Positions 1 to 7,678 are shown, counted from the stretch's first letter. The stretch: 18,937 nucleotides of DNA from DATJXG01 sp035500455 (GCA_035500455.1 DATJXG010000262.1:1-18937); one strand, 5' to 3'. Numbers and translations are program-made. The notes: generated by a model from the letters alone, not told the origin.

Positions 1-228
1 GGAACTTCCGGTCACAGAATTCATGGGGAGAGGCCGACCGATACTCTGCACGACACAGCCAAGTTCGCGCAAGGAGAAAATCGATGCTGTGCTGTGTAGA
101 TTTTGTGGAGATGTGAACTTGCTTGTGGAGAGCGGAGGAAAAAATCAGATGGCGGTGGCCAATGAACTTGCAGTGGTGCAGATGTCTAGCGCCTAGGAGC
201 AGGCGTCGACCCTCCCCAGGTAGACGAT
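1..228. other. Left-edge non-coding stretch
   Basis: No convincing coding region is visible on either strand here. The stretch lies downstream of the leftward HTH gene. It contains two copies of TTGTGGAGA (about 103-111 and 124-132) in an otherwise unremarkable sequence. They weakly resemble the reverse of a DnaA box, but the match is poor and the site is far from dnaA. Nothing else can be supported. Confidence 0.4.
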
Positions 229-630
229 CTAGCCGATCCGCCTGATCCGGAGTTGCAACTTATACCGGTGGGCACTTTTCTTCTTTACAGTGACATCTAT
301 TTCCCCATGGGGAGCCTCGATGGTCAGCGGCAGATTCATTTGCAACTGTGAGGCTTGACGCCGCTTCTTACCCGTCCGTGCTACCAAAGGGCTAGTTTCC
401 ATGCCAGCGTAGGGAATCGTAATCTGAAATTCTCGGTACGCATACACGAGCGTACGCAAACTCGGGGTGGCATGCTTACTTAGATACTTCTGCAGCCCTC
501 CCCGATTGACCCCGAGGCGGCGGGCAAACGCCTGTTCGGTTTCTCCGCTCGCAATGGCGCGCTCGTAAAAGGGTCGTAGACGCTGAGCAAAGTCTTGACC
601 GAATTGCTCATCCTCAGGGGTGCGTTTCAT
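229..630 (-). CDS. XRE-like helix-turn-helix DNA-binding protein
   Basis: Predicted small DNA-binding regulator of 133 residues. Residues about 31-60 read TEQAFARRLGVNRGGLQKYL followed by SKHATPSLRTLVYA, which has the spacing of an XRE/Cro-type helix-turn-helix: an 'aFArrLGv' helix, a turn, then a recognition helix and a 'psl.tL' third helix. The C-terminal 40 residues are basic and predicted beta-rich (LPLTIEAPHGEIDVTVKKK), and I do not recognise that domain. I prefer the ATG at 630. A GTG at 651 would add seven residues, and neither start has a clear Shine-Dalgarno. The gene is divergent from the 78-aa/retropepsin pair, and a twin palindrome lies between them, so autoregulation and control of the pair is the natural inference. 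Helix-turn-helix assignment is good; the biological role is unknown. Confidence 0.7.
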   Translation of the reverse strand: MKRTPEDEQFGQDFAQRLRPFYERAIASGETEQAFARRLGVNRGGLQKYLSKHATPSLRTLVYAYREFQITIPYAGMETSPLVARTGKKRRQASQLQMNLPLTIEAPHGEIDVTVKKKSAHRYKLQLRIRRIG

Positions 631-673
631 GAAGAAGATACTTGACGGCACGTTCAGGCAGCGCGCATTATGC

Positions 674-700
674 TTCTTAAGAATCGAGATTCTTAAGAAT
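674..700. promoter_or_regulatory. Twin palindromic operator-like site
   Basis: Two copies of the perfect palindrome TTCTTAAGAA lie at 674-683 and 690-699, centre to centre 16 bp; the second extends to ATTCTTAAGAAT (689-700). The whole 26-bp block is itself almost palindromic, differing only in its central CGAG. A weak leftward -10-like TATGAT (complement of 699-704) touches the right-hand copy. The position between the divergent HTH gene and the 78-aa gene is what one expects of a dimer-pair operator for the HTH protein. Symmetry is seen directly; binding is inferred. Confidence 0.6.
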
Positions 701-760
701 CATACGATACCCGATCAGGAGCTACTTGTCATCTAAACTCTGGTAATGTGAGGCTTGGTA

Positions 761-997
761 ATGTCATCCGCAGAAGAATCACGCCTCGCCCGAGAGATCG
801 AACTGTATACGCTTCACAGAGCTGACTGGTTTCGAGAGCATCCGGGCCAGTACGTGGTCATTAAAGACGGAACAGTGCTCGACTTCTATCCCAATTTCGA
901 AGCTGCATATCGTGCAGGGGCAACCGCCTGGGGTCTGAATACCGATTTTTTGGTCAAGCAGATTCTTGAGCACGAGCCGGTTTTCTTCGTGTTCTAG
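761..997 (+). CDS. Small protein (78 aa) paired with a retropepsin-like protease
   Basis: Protein of 78 residues with an acidic, helical N-terminus and a compact alpha/beta core. The core has the pattern 'HPGQYVVIKDGTVLDFYPNFEAAYRAG', then 'FLVKQIL..EPVFFV' (about residues 28-78). I recognise this pattern (YvvIk.g.vl.fy.s.eeA...G, then FlVkqil..ep) from small uncharacterised proteins encoded beside retropepsin-like aspartic proteases, but cannot name a function. The ATG at 761 is chosen because GAGG (750-753) lies 7 nt upstream; a TTG at 755 is also possible. The stop at 995-997 is followed after 3 nt by the GTG of the protease gene, so the two are very probably co-transcribed and translationally coupled. 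Possible roles are substrate, inhibitor or partner of the protease; the sequence does not decide. Confidence 0.72.
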   Translation: MSSAEESRLAREIELYTLHRADWFREHPGQYVVIKDGTVLDFYPNFEAAYRAGATAWGLNTDFLVKQILEHEPVFFVF

Positions 998-1000
998 ACC

Positions 1001-1501
1001 GTGGTCACTTACCGCACACCACGTATTCCCGATCTTCAAAAGTACGGCCCACGCTTGGAGATTGAAGTTGGGCCGCCCATCGTGCGGACGCCGAAAGGCC
1101 CCGTATCACCCGAATCCTTTTTTCCGCACGGACAGGATAGATTCTCGAGGATGCCTGCCCTGATTGACACAGGTGCTGGAAGAACAGTCGTGACACCCGA
1201 CGTAATCAGTCGCCTAGGCCTTCCAAAGATTGACGTTACCAAGATTGCGCGCGCTGGCGGCATCAGCGAGAATGCTGGGGTGTATGTGGCGGCTATTCAA
1301 TTTCCGAGGTACAGGCTGGCCACGATCGAGGTTATCAATGTGGTTTGCTGCGAGCTCCCACAGCAGCCAATTCAGTGTCTTCTCGGTCGAGACGTCTTGT
1401 CTCGATGGCTGTTTACGTACGATGGTAACCTGAGCAAGTGGCAAATCGACGAGGAGGATGTTGCGCCGTGGGTAAGCCCGCCCGAGGGGATTGATGAATA
1501 G
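1001..1501 (+). CDS. Retropepsin-like (clan AA) aspartic protease
   Basis: Predicted single-domain aspartic protease of 166 residues. The catalytic motif is [14 protein letters not shown] (Asp56-Thr57-Gly58-Ala59), preceded by a beta-strand region and followed by 'LGLPKID'. The later hydrophobic-hydrophobic-Gly element is [11 protein letters not shown] (about 126-136), as in the psi-loop of retropepsins. One domain supplies one catalytic Asp, so an active enzyme would have to be a homodimer, as for viral retropepsins. There is no signal peptide or membrane segment, so it probably acts in the cytoplasm. The GTG start has no Shine-Dalgarno and sits 3 nt after the stop of the 78-aa gene, consistent with translational coupling. 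The gene ends 55 bp before ruvB. Family call is good; substrate is unknown. Confidence 0.8.
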   Translation: MVTYRTPRIPDLQKYGPRLEIEVGPPIVRTPKGPVSPESFFPHGQDRFSRMPALIDTGAGRTVVTPDVISRLGLPKIDVTKIARAGGISENAGVYVAAIQFPRYRLATIEVINVVCCELPQQPIQCLLGRDVLSRWLFTYDGNLSKWQIDEEDVAPWVSPPEGIDE

Positions 1502-1540
1502 AGGCGAAGCCCCCACAAAAGGGACCCCAAGGTGGGGGGG
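1501..1540 (+). repeat. REP-like GC-rich hairpin before ruvB
   Basis: CCCCCAC (1510-1516) and GTGGGGG (1532-1538) form a 7-bp stem around a 15-nt loop. The left shoulder GAGGCGAAGCCCC folds on itself imperfectly. There is no U-tract, so it is not a classical intrinsic terminator. The core GGCGAAGCCCC recurs, on the opposite strand, inside mnmE (11639-11649), which suggests a dispersed element. Confidence 0.45.
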
Positions 1541-1556
1541 ATTACGAGAACCATCG

Positions 1557-2609
1557 ATGGATACTCTGGAGATTGATCCTAAGGCGCTCGGGCTCCGCGA
1601 TCGGTTGGTCTCCGCCGCCCCGGTCGAGGACGACTCTTCCTTCGAACTCAAGCTCCGCCCGCAGAAACTCTCGGAGTTCATCGGACAATCCAAAGTCAAA
1701 GAAAATCTGGCCATCGCCATCGAAGCCGCCCGCTCGCGCGGCGAAGCCATGGACCACGTAATGCTCTACGGCCCCCCCGGCCTGGGCAAGACCACACTGG
1801 CCAACATCATCGCCAACGAACTCGGTGTCTACTTCCAGCCCACCGCCGCTCCGCTTTTGCAAATCAAAGGCGACCTCACTGCCATCCTCACCAACGTCCG
1901 TGACAAGCAGGTGCTGTTCATCGATGAAGTGCACCGTATGCAGCCGGCGCTCGAGGAGATTCTCTATCCTGCCCTTGAGGACTACAAACTTGACATCATC
2001 ATCGGCCAGGGCCCGGCGGCGCGCACTCACACCCTCGACATCAAGCCGTTCACCTTCATCGGTGCAACCACTCGCGCGGGACTGATTTCAGCGCCCCTGC
2101 GCTCACGCTTCGGCATCGTTCTGCGCCTGGAGTTCTACAGCCACGCCGACTTGCAGGTCATTATTGAACGGTCGGCTGAGATCCTGGGTGTAGCGATCGA
2201 CAAGGCTGGCGCCCAGGAACTCGCCAGCCGCTCCCGGGGCACTCCGCGCATTGCCAATCGCCTCCTGCGCCGGGTACGCGACTACGCCCAGGTGCGCAGT
2301 GCCGGCAAAATCGATCTACCCACAGCGCAGGCCGCCTTGCAGATGCTCGAAGTGGACCGCCACGGCTTCGACGAGATCGACCGCAAGCTGCTGCTCACCA
2401 TCATCGAGAAATACCAGGGCGGCCCGGTCGGCCTGAACACGCTGGCAGCGGCGCTGGCCGAAGAGCCCGATGCCATCGAAGAAATCTACGAGCCCTTCCT
2501 CATCCAGATCGGCTTCCTCGACCGCACGCCCCGCGGCCGCGTGGCCACGCAACTTGCCTACGAACACTTCGGCATCACCCCCAACCGCCGGCAGAGTTCG
2601 TTGTTTTAA
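1557..2609 (+). CDS. ruvB: Holliday junction branch-migration ATPase RuvB
   Basis: AAA+ motor of the RuvAB complex, which drives branch migration of Holliday junctions in recombinational repair. 350 residues, close to the family norm. Visible landmarks: Walker [10 protein letters not shown] (72-80), Walker [10 protein letters not shown] (119-127), sensor-1 region [19 protein letters not shown] (168-186) with the arginine-finger LRSRFG, sensor-2 region [15 protein letters not shown] (228-242), and the C-terminal winged-helix ending [13 protein letters not shown] (319-331). The start chosen (ATG at 1557, MDTLEIDPK) avoids translating the GC-rich hairpin upstream; an in-frame TTG at 1491 would do so. 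No strong Shine-Dalgarno is seen. The gene lies upstream of ruvA, separated from it by a RyR-domain gene, the reverse of the common ruvA-ruvB order. ruvC is not in the window. Confidence 0.96.
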   Translation: MDTLEIDPKALGLRDRLVSAAPVEDDSSFELKLRPQKLSEFIGQSKVKENLAIAIEAARSRGEAMDHVMLYGPPGLGKTTLANIIANELGVYFQPTAAPLLQIKGDLTAILTNVRDKQVLFIDEVHRMQPALEEILYPALEDYKLDIIIGQGPAARTHTLDIKPFTFIGATTRAGLISAPLRSRFGIVLRLEFYSHADLQVIIERSAEILGVAIDKAGAQELASRSRGTPRIANRLLRRVRDYAQVRSAGKIDLPTAQAALQMLEVDRHGFDEIDRKLLLTIIEKYQGGPVGLNTLAAALAEEPDAIEEIYEPFLIQIGFLDRTPRGRVATQLAYEHFGITPNRRQSSLF

Positions 2610-2659
2610 AGTCTGCGTGTCCTCGCTCGGAGGCCAGTCGCACTGCTGTCAAAAAGCCC

Positions 2660-3070
2660 ATGCCCACAAAGAATCTCGAAACCCCGAACCAATCCGAACA
2701 GATCGCCAGAGTCTGCCACGAATCTATCCGCGCCTATTGCGCGGCCCTCGGCGATCACACTCAGGTCCCGTGGGACGAGGCCCCGGGAATGGCAGAAGCA
2801 AGCGGCCCGCGACGGCGTCAACTTCCATCTGGCTCAATATGCGGCGGCCCCCAGGCCTCTGCCTCAGTCACTCACGAGAAATGGTTGGAACAGAAACAGC
2901 TCGAAGGCTGGAGATACGGGCCGGTGAAAAATCCTGAAAACAAAGAACACCCAGCTCTGCTCCCCTATGCCAAGCTACGCTTTGAGGAGCGCATGAAAGA
3001 CTACCTCTTTGCTGCGATTGTCGAAGCCTTTTGCCAGGCCGCCGAAGGGGAAGATGAACAGGCCGATTAG
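2660..3070 (+). CDS. RyR-domain protein, centre frameshifted
   Basis: Uncharacterised prokaryotic protein with a RyR (ryanodine-receptor repeat) domain. The first part, IARVCHESIRAYCAALGDHT then VPWDEAP (about residues 15-43), and the last part, THEKWLEQKQLEGWRYGPVK followed by NPENKEHPALLPYAKL and KDYLFAAIVEA, match the single-domain RyR pattern well. The middle, read in the same frame, is unlike it. From 2787 to about 2853 the +1 frame instead reads EWQKQAARDGVNFHLAQYAA, which fits the missing centre. An extra G in the GGG at 2785-2787 and a missing base in CCCCCAGG (2848-2855) explain this; together they keep the downstream frame open. The gene may be truly altered or the sequence may carry two homopolymer errors. 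No clear Shine-Dalgarno. It lies between ruvB and ruvA; its ligand is unknown. Confidence 0.75.
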   Translation: MPTKNLETPNQSEQIARVCHESIRAYCAALGDHTQVPWDEAPGMAEASGPRRRQLPSGSICGGPQASASVTHEKWLEQKQLEGWRYGPVKNPENKEHPALLPYAKLRFEERMKDYLFAAIVEAFCQAAEGEDEQAD

Positions 3071-3128
3071 CGCACTTTGATGTCCGCGGTTAGCGCTCAT
3101 CCGCCGCATTTCGGGCGGGCCTCCGGGC

Positions 3129-3134
3129 TACAAT
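3129..3134 (+). promoter_or_regulatory. -10-like TACAAT just before ruvA
   Basis: TACAAT ends 9 nt before the ruvA ATG (3144), so a start site at the usual distance would give a leader of about 3 nt. No good -35 is visible. Compare TAGAAT at 7913-7918 and TACAAT at complement 11868-11873, which sit 6 and 7 nt before their start codons. Confidence 0.4.
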
Positions 3135-3143
3135 GGCGGCAGC

Positions 3144-3734
3144 ATGATTGCCCATCTGCGCGGAAAGCTCTTAGCCAAACATCCCAACCAGGCCGTGGTC
3201 GAGGCCGCCGGTGTGGGCTACGACGTCACCATCACCGTCCCCACGTTTTCAGATCTGCCCGGCGTTGGCAGCGAGGTTGCGCTGCATATCCACACTCACG
3301 TTCGCGAAGATGCCATCGCACTCTATGGATTCCTGCGCTCGGCGGAAAAGGGCCTGTTCGAAAAGCTCATCACCGTGAGCGGCATCGGGCCGAAGCTCGC
3401 CATCACGATTCTCAGCGGAATGGTGGCCGACGACATGGTGGGAGCCATCCGCGGCAACGACGTGGCTCGCCTCACCCGCATTCCCGGCATCGGCAAGAAA
3501 ACCGCCGAACGCATGGTGCTCGAACTGCGCGACAAGCTCCCCGTCCCCGGAGAGCAAGCGCGGCCCGCCGTCACCGCGATGAATCCCGTGGAGGAAGACG
3601 TTCTTTCCGCGCTGGTGAACCTGGGATACCAGCGGGCGCTGGCGGAGAAAGCGTTGAGCACAGCCCGCAAGAACGGCGGCGAATCCAGTTTTGACACGAT
3701 GTTCCGCGATGCGCTGGCGGGGCTTTCGAAATAA
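3144..3734 (+). CDS. ruvA: Holliday junction DNA-binding protein RuvA
   Basis: Tetrameric scaffold that binds the Holliday junction and recruits RuvB. 196 residues, normal for the family. Domain I (OB-fold) spans about 1-63, opening with MIAHLRGKL and containing VVEAAGVGYDV. Domain II carries two helix-hairpin-helix motifs, VSGIGPKLAITILSG (78-92) and IPGIGKKTAERMVLEL (113-128). A Pro-rich linker covers about 133-148. Domain III (149-196), the flexible RuvB-contacting domain, includes VEEDVLSALVNLGYQ. It starts 73 bp after the RyR gene and has its own TACAAT close to the ATG, so it may be transcribed apart from ruvB. It converges on the small gene at 3768. Confidence 0.96.
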   Translation: MIAHLRGKLLAKHPNQAVVEAAGVGYDVTITVPTFSDLPGVGSEVALHIHTHVREDAIALYGFLRSAEKGLFEKLITVSGIGPKLAITILSGMVADDMVGAIRGNDVARLTRIPGIGKKTAERMVLELRDKLPVPGEQARPAVTAMNPVEEDVLSALVNLGYQRALAEKALSTARKNGGESSFDTMFRDALAGLSK

Positions 3735-3767
3735 ACTTCGCCGGGACGTATTCGAGCCCCCCTCGCC

Positions 3768-4061
3768 CTAATTCCCCACAAAGCGAAGATACAGATCCCG
3801 GTCGTCTCGGCAGGTTTGCGCCATCTCTTTCACTTTGTTCCAGGCTTCCTTCTGGGACTCATCCTTGGCGCGGTCGTGAATGCGCTCCCATTCTTCCAGC
3901 AGCGCTTCCATCTGCAAGTGATTGAAGACGGTCTTTCCGTAGGGATCAACGTAGCGCAGCAAAGGGAAATCACGCTCCTCGCGCGCGGGGAGCACACCGT
4001 ACAACATCACCCAGTCGCCACGCTCGCCGAGATCATCTTCCAACTTCACTACGAGAGACAT
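3768..4061 (-). CDS. Small conserved hypothetical protein (97 aa)
   Basis: Soluble 97-residue protein, acidic in the first half. The pattern 'KLEDDLGER', 'YGVLP..EERDFPLLRYVDPYGKTVFN' and 'LQMEALLEEWERI' resembles a family of small uncharacterised bacterial proteins I have seen before, whose function is not known to me. The C-terminal half is helical, with a lone Cys (TCRDDRDLYLRFVGN at the end). The start is well supported: GGAGG stands 5 nt before the ATG when read on the minus strand. It is convergent with ruvA (stop-to-stop about 33 bp) and divergent from the large lipoprotein gene. The opposite-strand reading of the same bases (3816-4136) has no such signal. Confidence 0.68.
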   Translation of the reverse strand: MSLVVKLEDDLGERGDWVMLYGVLPAREERDFPLLRYVDPYGKTVFNHLQMEALLEEWERIHDRAKDESQKEAWNKVKEMAQTCRDDRDLYLRFVGN

Positions 4062-4399
4062 TGCTCCCTCCGCCGCTTTCTCAAGCTGAATGTATCAATC
4101 CGGGACAAATTTTCCAATCCGAATCGGGAATTGTAGCCCCAACGTAGCACTTCGGTTCCCCAGCGTAGCCCGTAGGTATACCCGAGAGGTTGTAGTTCCT
4201 CCTGTGATAGTCAAAACATTTTTCACTCACTATGATTCGAAACGAAAGCTGACAATTACTCCTCCCAGGATCTTCCGAGACGCGTCTCAACTCGGAAGGA
4301 TGATCTCTCCCCTTGGTTGATTGCACGCTGGGCGTGCGCAAAAGTTCCTTTTACTCCCCCGCCCTCCCCGCCAAATTTATTCGCGAGGTTTGCAATCCA
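4062..4399. other. Divergent intergenic region with alternative hairpins
   Basis: 338 bp between a leftward small gene and the rightward lipoprotein gene, locally more AT-rich (4205-4260). Inverted repeats seen: TTCCGAG (4273-4279) with CTCGGAA (4291-4297), overlapping the 12-bp palindrome GAGACGCGTCTC (4277-4288), so the two folds exclude each other; and GCACGC/GCGTGC (4323-4328, 4332-4337) with a 3-nt loop. I could not assign a confident promoter or a known riboswitch. Confidence 0.45.
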
Positions 4400-7300
4400 A
4401 TGTTGCGTCTTCAGTTGTGGCTCCGCCTGCTTCTTCCATCTCTGGCCCTGGCATTCCTCACCGCGTGCGGCGGCGGGGCCCTGGGAAATTCCAATTCGGG
4501 ATCAGTGCGACTAGTCTCGCTCTCCATTACTCCGGCAAGCCTGTCGCTGGCAAAGGGAAAGAGCCAGCAGGTCACTGCGCAAGCCGCCTTCTCCGACGGC
4601 TCGACCAAAGATGTCACCACTTCCGCCACCTGGTCTTCCTCGAGCGCGGCGGTGGCCACCGTCGGCAACAGCTCCGGAGCTAGGGGCATGGTCAAGGCCC
4701 TTGCCGTGGGAAGCAGCACCATCTCCGCATCCTTGCCCGGCACTGACGCCGGAACAACGGTAACCGGCAGCGCAGCGCTTTCGGTCTCCGCAGCAACAGT
4801 CGAATCCATCGCCGTGGCTCCCGGAACTTCGTCGGTGGCCCTCGGCCTGAAACAACAATTCACTGCGACCGGTACCTACAGCGATTCCACCACACGGGAC
4901 ATCACCGCGAGTGCAACCTGGACATCGTCGGATGCAACAGTAGCCACGGTTGCCGGTGGCCAGGCCACAAGTCTGAAACCCGGCTCCGCCTCCATCAAAG
5001 CTGTGTTGGGTTCCGTTTCCGGAGCCGCGGCCCTCACCGTGGCTCCGCCGGCGTTGCTATCCATCTCCGTGGCTCCGCCCAGCGCTTCCGTGCCCAAAGG
5101 AAGCACGCTACAGTTCACTGCGCAGGGGACTTATACCGACGGAACGACAGCGAACGTCACGAACTCGGTCACGTGGACCGCAACCGCGGGCGCGTCAATC
5201 AGTACTTTTGGCTTCGCCACCGGCTCGGCGGTCAGCACATCCACTATTACCGCCAAGTCAGGCTCAATCAGCGGCACAGCTTTGCTGACAGTGCAACCTG
5301 CGGCTCTGGTTTCGCTCGCTGTATCGCCCACCACGGCCTCCATTGCTCGCAGCACAACCCAACAGTTCACCGCGACCGGCAAATATACCGACGGAACCAC
5401 GCAGGACCTCACGGCTTCTGCCACCTGGAGCGCGTCCTCCGGTGCAACGGTTGTGAAGGGCCTCGCTACCGCTACGGCCCTCGGCGCGGTGACAGTCACC
5501 GCCACCGCCGGCTCGTTCAGCTCAGATGCCTCACTCAAAGTGACTCTGCCGGCGGTGACTTCCATCACCATCTCGCCAGCTAGCATTTCGGTCGGACTCG
5601 GCGCATCCCAGCAGTACACCGCAATCGCTACTTACGCCGACCTGGTTCAAAGCGACGTCACCACTTCGGTCGCCTGGCATTCAGAAAATACTTCCGTGGC
5701 GAACATCAGCAACGCCGGCATGGCGAACGTGGTTGCCACCAGTTCCACGGCTGTTGCCATCACAGCCAAGCTGGGCGGCATCACTTCGAACACCGCCTTC
5801 CTCAGCGCCCTCGCCAGCATGCCGCGCGTCTGTCCCTCGCCCACCATCGACATGAAGTTGCTGGTTATCACCAACGGCCAGACCGAGGCCGACTTCCCAG
5901 CCATCACCCAAATCCTCGACTACGTGGGAACGCCCTACACCGTCTTTGATATGGCCACGCAAGCTGGCGGGATTACCGCATCCATGCTCTCGGATGGCGC
6001 CTGCCACGGCTACTACCAGGGAGTAATCTTTGCCAACGGCGGCTATATTTATTCGCTGCCCGGCATGGCCACGCTCAACTCCTACGAGGTCACGTTCAAA
6101 GCTCGCCAGGTCAATTGGTTCACTTTCCCCGGGCCCGACTTCGGACTGACCTACACAGGAACCAGCATCAACCCCGGAACGAACTACACCGCCGATTTCA
6201 CCACCGCGGCCGCACCGGTGTTCGCCTACGCCAACACCGCCACTCCGCTGACCATCGCCAACGCCACCGTGTACCTGGCCGCTCCAGCCAGCGGTTCCGT
6301 AACGCCGCTTCTCACCGACGGCTCGGGCAACGTCGTTTCTGCTATCTACACCCTCAGCGACGGACGTGAATACCTCACCCAAACCTTCGACAGCAACCAG
6401 TACCTCACCCACGACCTGGTTCTCGCCTACGGTCTGCTCAACTGGGTGACCAAAGGTGTTTTCCTGGGCGAGTATCACGTGTACGTCAGCCCGCAGGTCG
6501 ATGACGTCTTCATCAACGACACCAATTGGGAAGCCGATACGCCGTGCATCGATCCCGCCAGCCCCACCGGCGACCGCACCGATCCCGACTCATCGAGCCT
6601 CGGAACCTTCCGCCTCGCCGCCGGCGACATCGACGCGCTGTTGGCCTGGATGAACCTGAAGCAGCAGAACCCCCTGTTCAGCAACTTCGTGCTGCATCTG
6701 GCCTTCAACGGAGCCGGCACCACCGGCCGCACCAGCACCGGCGGTTACCGGAATGACACGCTGACTCCTGAACTCGAAAAATACCAGGCCAGCTTCAAGT
6801 GGATCAGCCACACCTGGGACCATCCCGACACCCTGGACGGCCAGACCGCATCCTTCATCGACAGCGAGATCCAACCCAACAACCAGCAAGCCATCAGCCT
6901 GGGCCTTACCTACTACAACCCGGCCAACATGGTGACTCCCGGAGTCACCGGCCTGAACGACGCCACCTTCGTCAACCAAGCCGTAACCGATGGCATCAAG
7001 TACGTCGTGACCGACACCTCAGTGTTGAACACGCCCAACAACGGGCCCAACCCCTCGCCCAACGTCGGCCTGGTCAACACCATCAACGCCGGCCTGTATA
7101 TGGTGCCCCGGCATGCCAACAATCTGTTTTTCAACGTGAGCCAACCCGACGGATGGACAGCGGAGTACCAGTGCATCTACTCGGGCCAGGCTCCCTACAG
7201 CACCTACAGCTATCAGCAGATTCTGGATAACATCAGCCAGACCTTCGTCGCCGACATGCTCAAGGGCGACATGGATCCCGAGATGTTCCACCAGCCCAAC

Positions 7301-7639
7301 CTGCGCGCCTATGACGGCACCCATTCCCTTATCGGCGACCTCTACGACGAGACATTCACCGCCTACCAGAGCCTCTTCAACCTGCCGGTTCTAAGTCCAA
7401 CTCTCGACCAGCTGGCCCTGAGCATGCAGGCCCGCGATCAATACAACAAATCCGGAGCGACCGCCAGCCTGGTTGCGGGCTCGAGTATCAAGGTCACGGT
7501 CCCCGCCGGTGCCGCCGTAACCTCCGCTGCAATTCCGGTTACCGGTCTGTACAGCGCCGGAGCCGAAGTATATGGCGGCCAGAATATCTCGCACGTGACG
7601 GTAAATGCGGGACAGACAGTCACTCTCCCCGTGGAATAA
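4400..7639 (+). CDS. Lipoprotein: five BIG2 Ig-like repeats plus Agd3/CE18-like deacetylase domain
   Basis: Predicted surface lipoprotein of 1079 residues. The N-terminus is a lipoprotein signal (MLRLQLWLRLLLPSLALAFLTAC) with lipobox LTAC and Cys23 followed by GGG. Five BIG2-type Ig-like repeats follow at about 38-131, 133-215, 219-299, 302-383 and 385-471; most show 'QQFTA.GTYTDGTT.DvT.SaTW'. The remainder (about 484-1000) opens with MKLLVITNGQTEADFPAI and contains VSPQVDDVFINDTNW (Asp701/Asp702), WISHTWDHPD (His804, His808), VPRHANNLFFNV (His905) and MFHQPNLRAYDG (His964). This D...HxxxH arrangement and order resemble the fungal deacetylase Agd3 (family CE18); the match is from memory and distant. 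It probably deacetylates or binds an exopolysaccharide outside the cell. The ATG at 4400 is chosen because the signal peptide starts there; an upstream frame opens at 4313. A strong terminator follows. Confidence 0.75.
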   Translation: MLRLQLWLRLLLPSLALAFLTACGGGALGNSNSGSVRLVSLSITPASLSLAKGKSQQVTAQAAFSDGSTKDVTTSATWSSSSAAVATVGNSSGARGMVKALAVGSSTISASLPGTDAGTTVTGSAALSVSAATVESIAVAPGTSSVALGLKQQFTATGTYSDSTTRDITASATWTSSDATVATVAGGQATSLKPGSASIKAVLGSVSGAAALTVAPPALLSISVAPPSASVPKGSTLQFTAQGTYTDGTTANVTNSVTWTATAGASISTFGFATGSAVSTSTITAKSGSISGTALLTVQPAALVSLAVSPTTASIARSTTQQFTATGKYTDGTTQDLTASATWSASSGATVVKGLATATALGAVTVTATAGSFSSDASLKVTLPAVTSITISPASISVGLGASQQYTAIATYADLVQSDVTTSVAWHSENTSVANISNAGMANVVATSSTAVAITAKLGGITSNTAFLSALASMPRVCPSPTIDMKLLVITNGQTEADFPAITQILDYVGTPYTVFDMATQAGGITASMLSDGACHGYYQGVIFANGGYIYSLPGMATLNSYEVTFKARQVNWFTFPGPDFGLTYTGTSINPGTNYTADFTTAAAPVFAYANTATPLTIANATVYLAAPASGSVTPLLTDGSGNVVSAIYTLSDGREYLTQTFDSNQYLTHDLVLAYGLLNWVTKGVFLGEYHVYVSPQVDDVFINDTNWEADTPCIDPASPTGDRTDPDSSSLGTFRLAAGDIDALLAWMNLKQQNPLFSNFVLHLAFNGAGTTGRTSTGGYRNDTLTPELEKYQASFKWISHTWDHPDTLDGQTASFIDSEIQPNNQQAISLGLTYYNPANMVTPGVTGLNDATFVNQAVTDGIKYVVTDTSVLNTPNNGPNPSPNVGLVNTINAGLYMVPRHANNLFFNVSQPDGWTAEYQCIYSGQAPYSTYSYQQILDNISQTFVADMLKGDMDPEMFHQPNLRAYDGTHSLIGDLYDETFTAYQSLFNLPVLSPTLDQLALSMQARDQYNKSGATASLVAGSSIKVTVPAGAAVTSAAIPVTGLYSAGAEVYGGQNISHVTVNAGQTVTLPVE

Positions 7640-7678
7640 TCTCCCCGCCCAAACCACACCGCCGGAAAGGCTGGAAAC

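Noticed and set aside
103..132. DnaA-box-like TTGTGGAGA pair
   Set aside because: Only about seven of nine matches in reverse orientation, and far from dnaA; chance is likely.
1501..1540. Intrinsic terminator after the retropepsin gene
   Set aside because: Hairpin lacks a following T-run and sits next to the ruvB start; a repeat element is a better description.
3816..4136. Rightward open frame overlapping the small leftward gene
   Set aside because: No ribosome-binding site and no recognisable pattern; the leftward frame has GGAGG and a conserved-looking sequence.
5681..6478. Antisense open frame under the lipoprotein gene
   Set aside because: Gly/Val-rich shadow; the sense strand has Ig repeats and an ordered catalytic-type domain.
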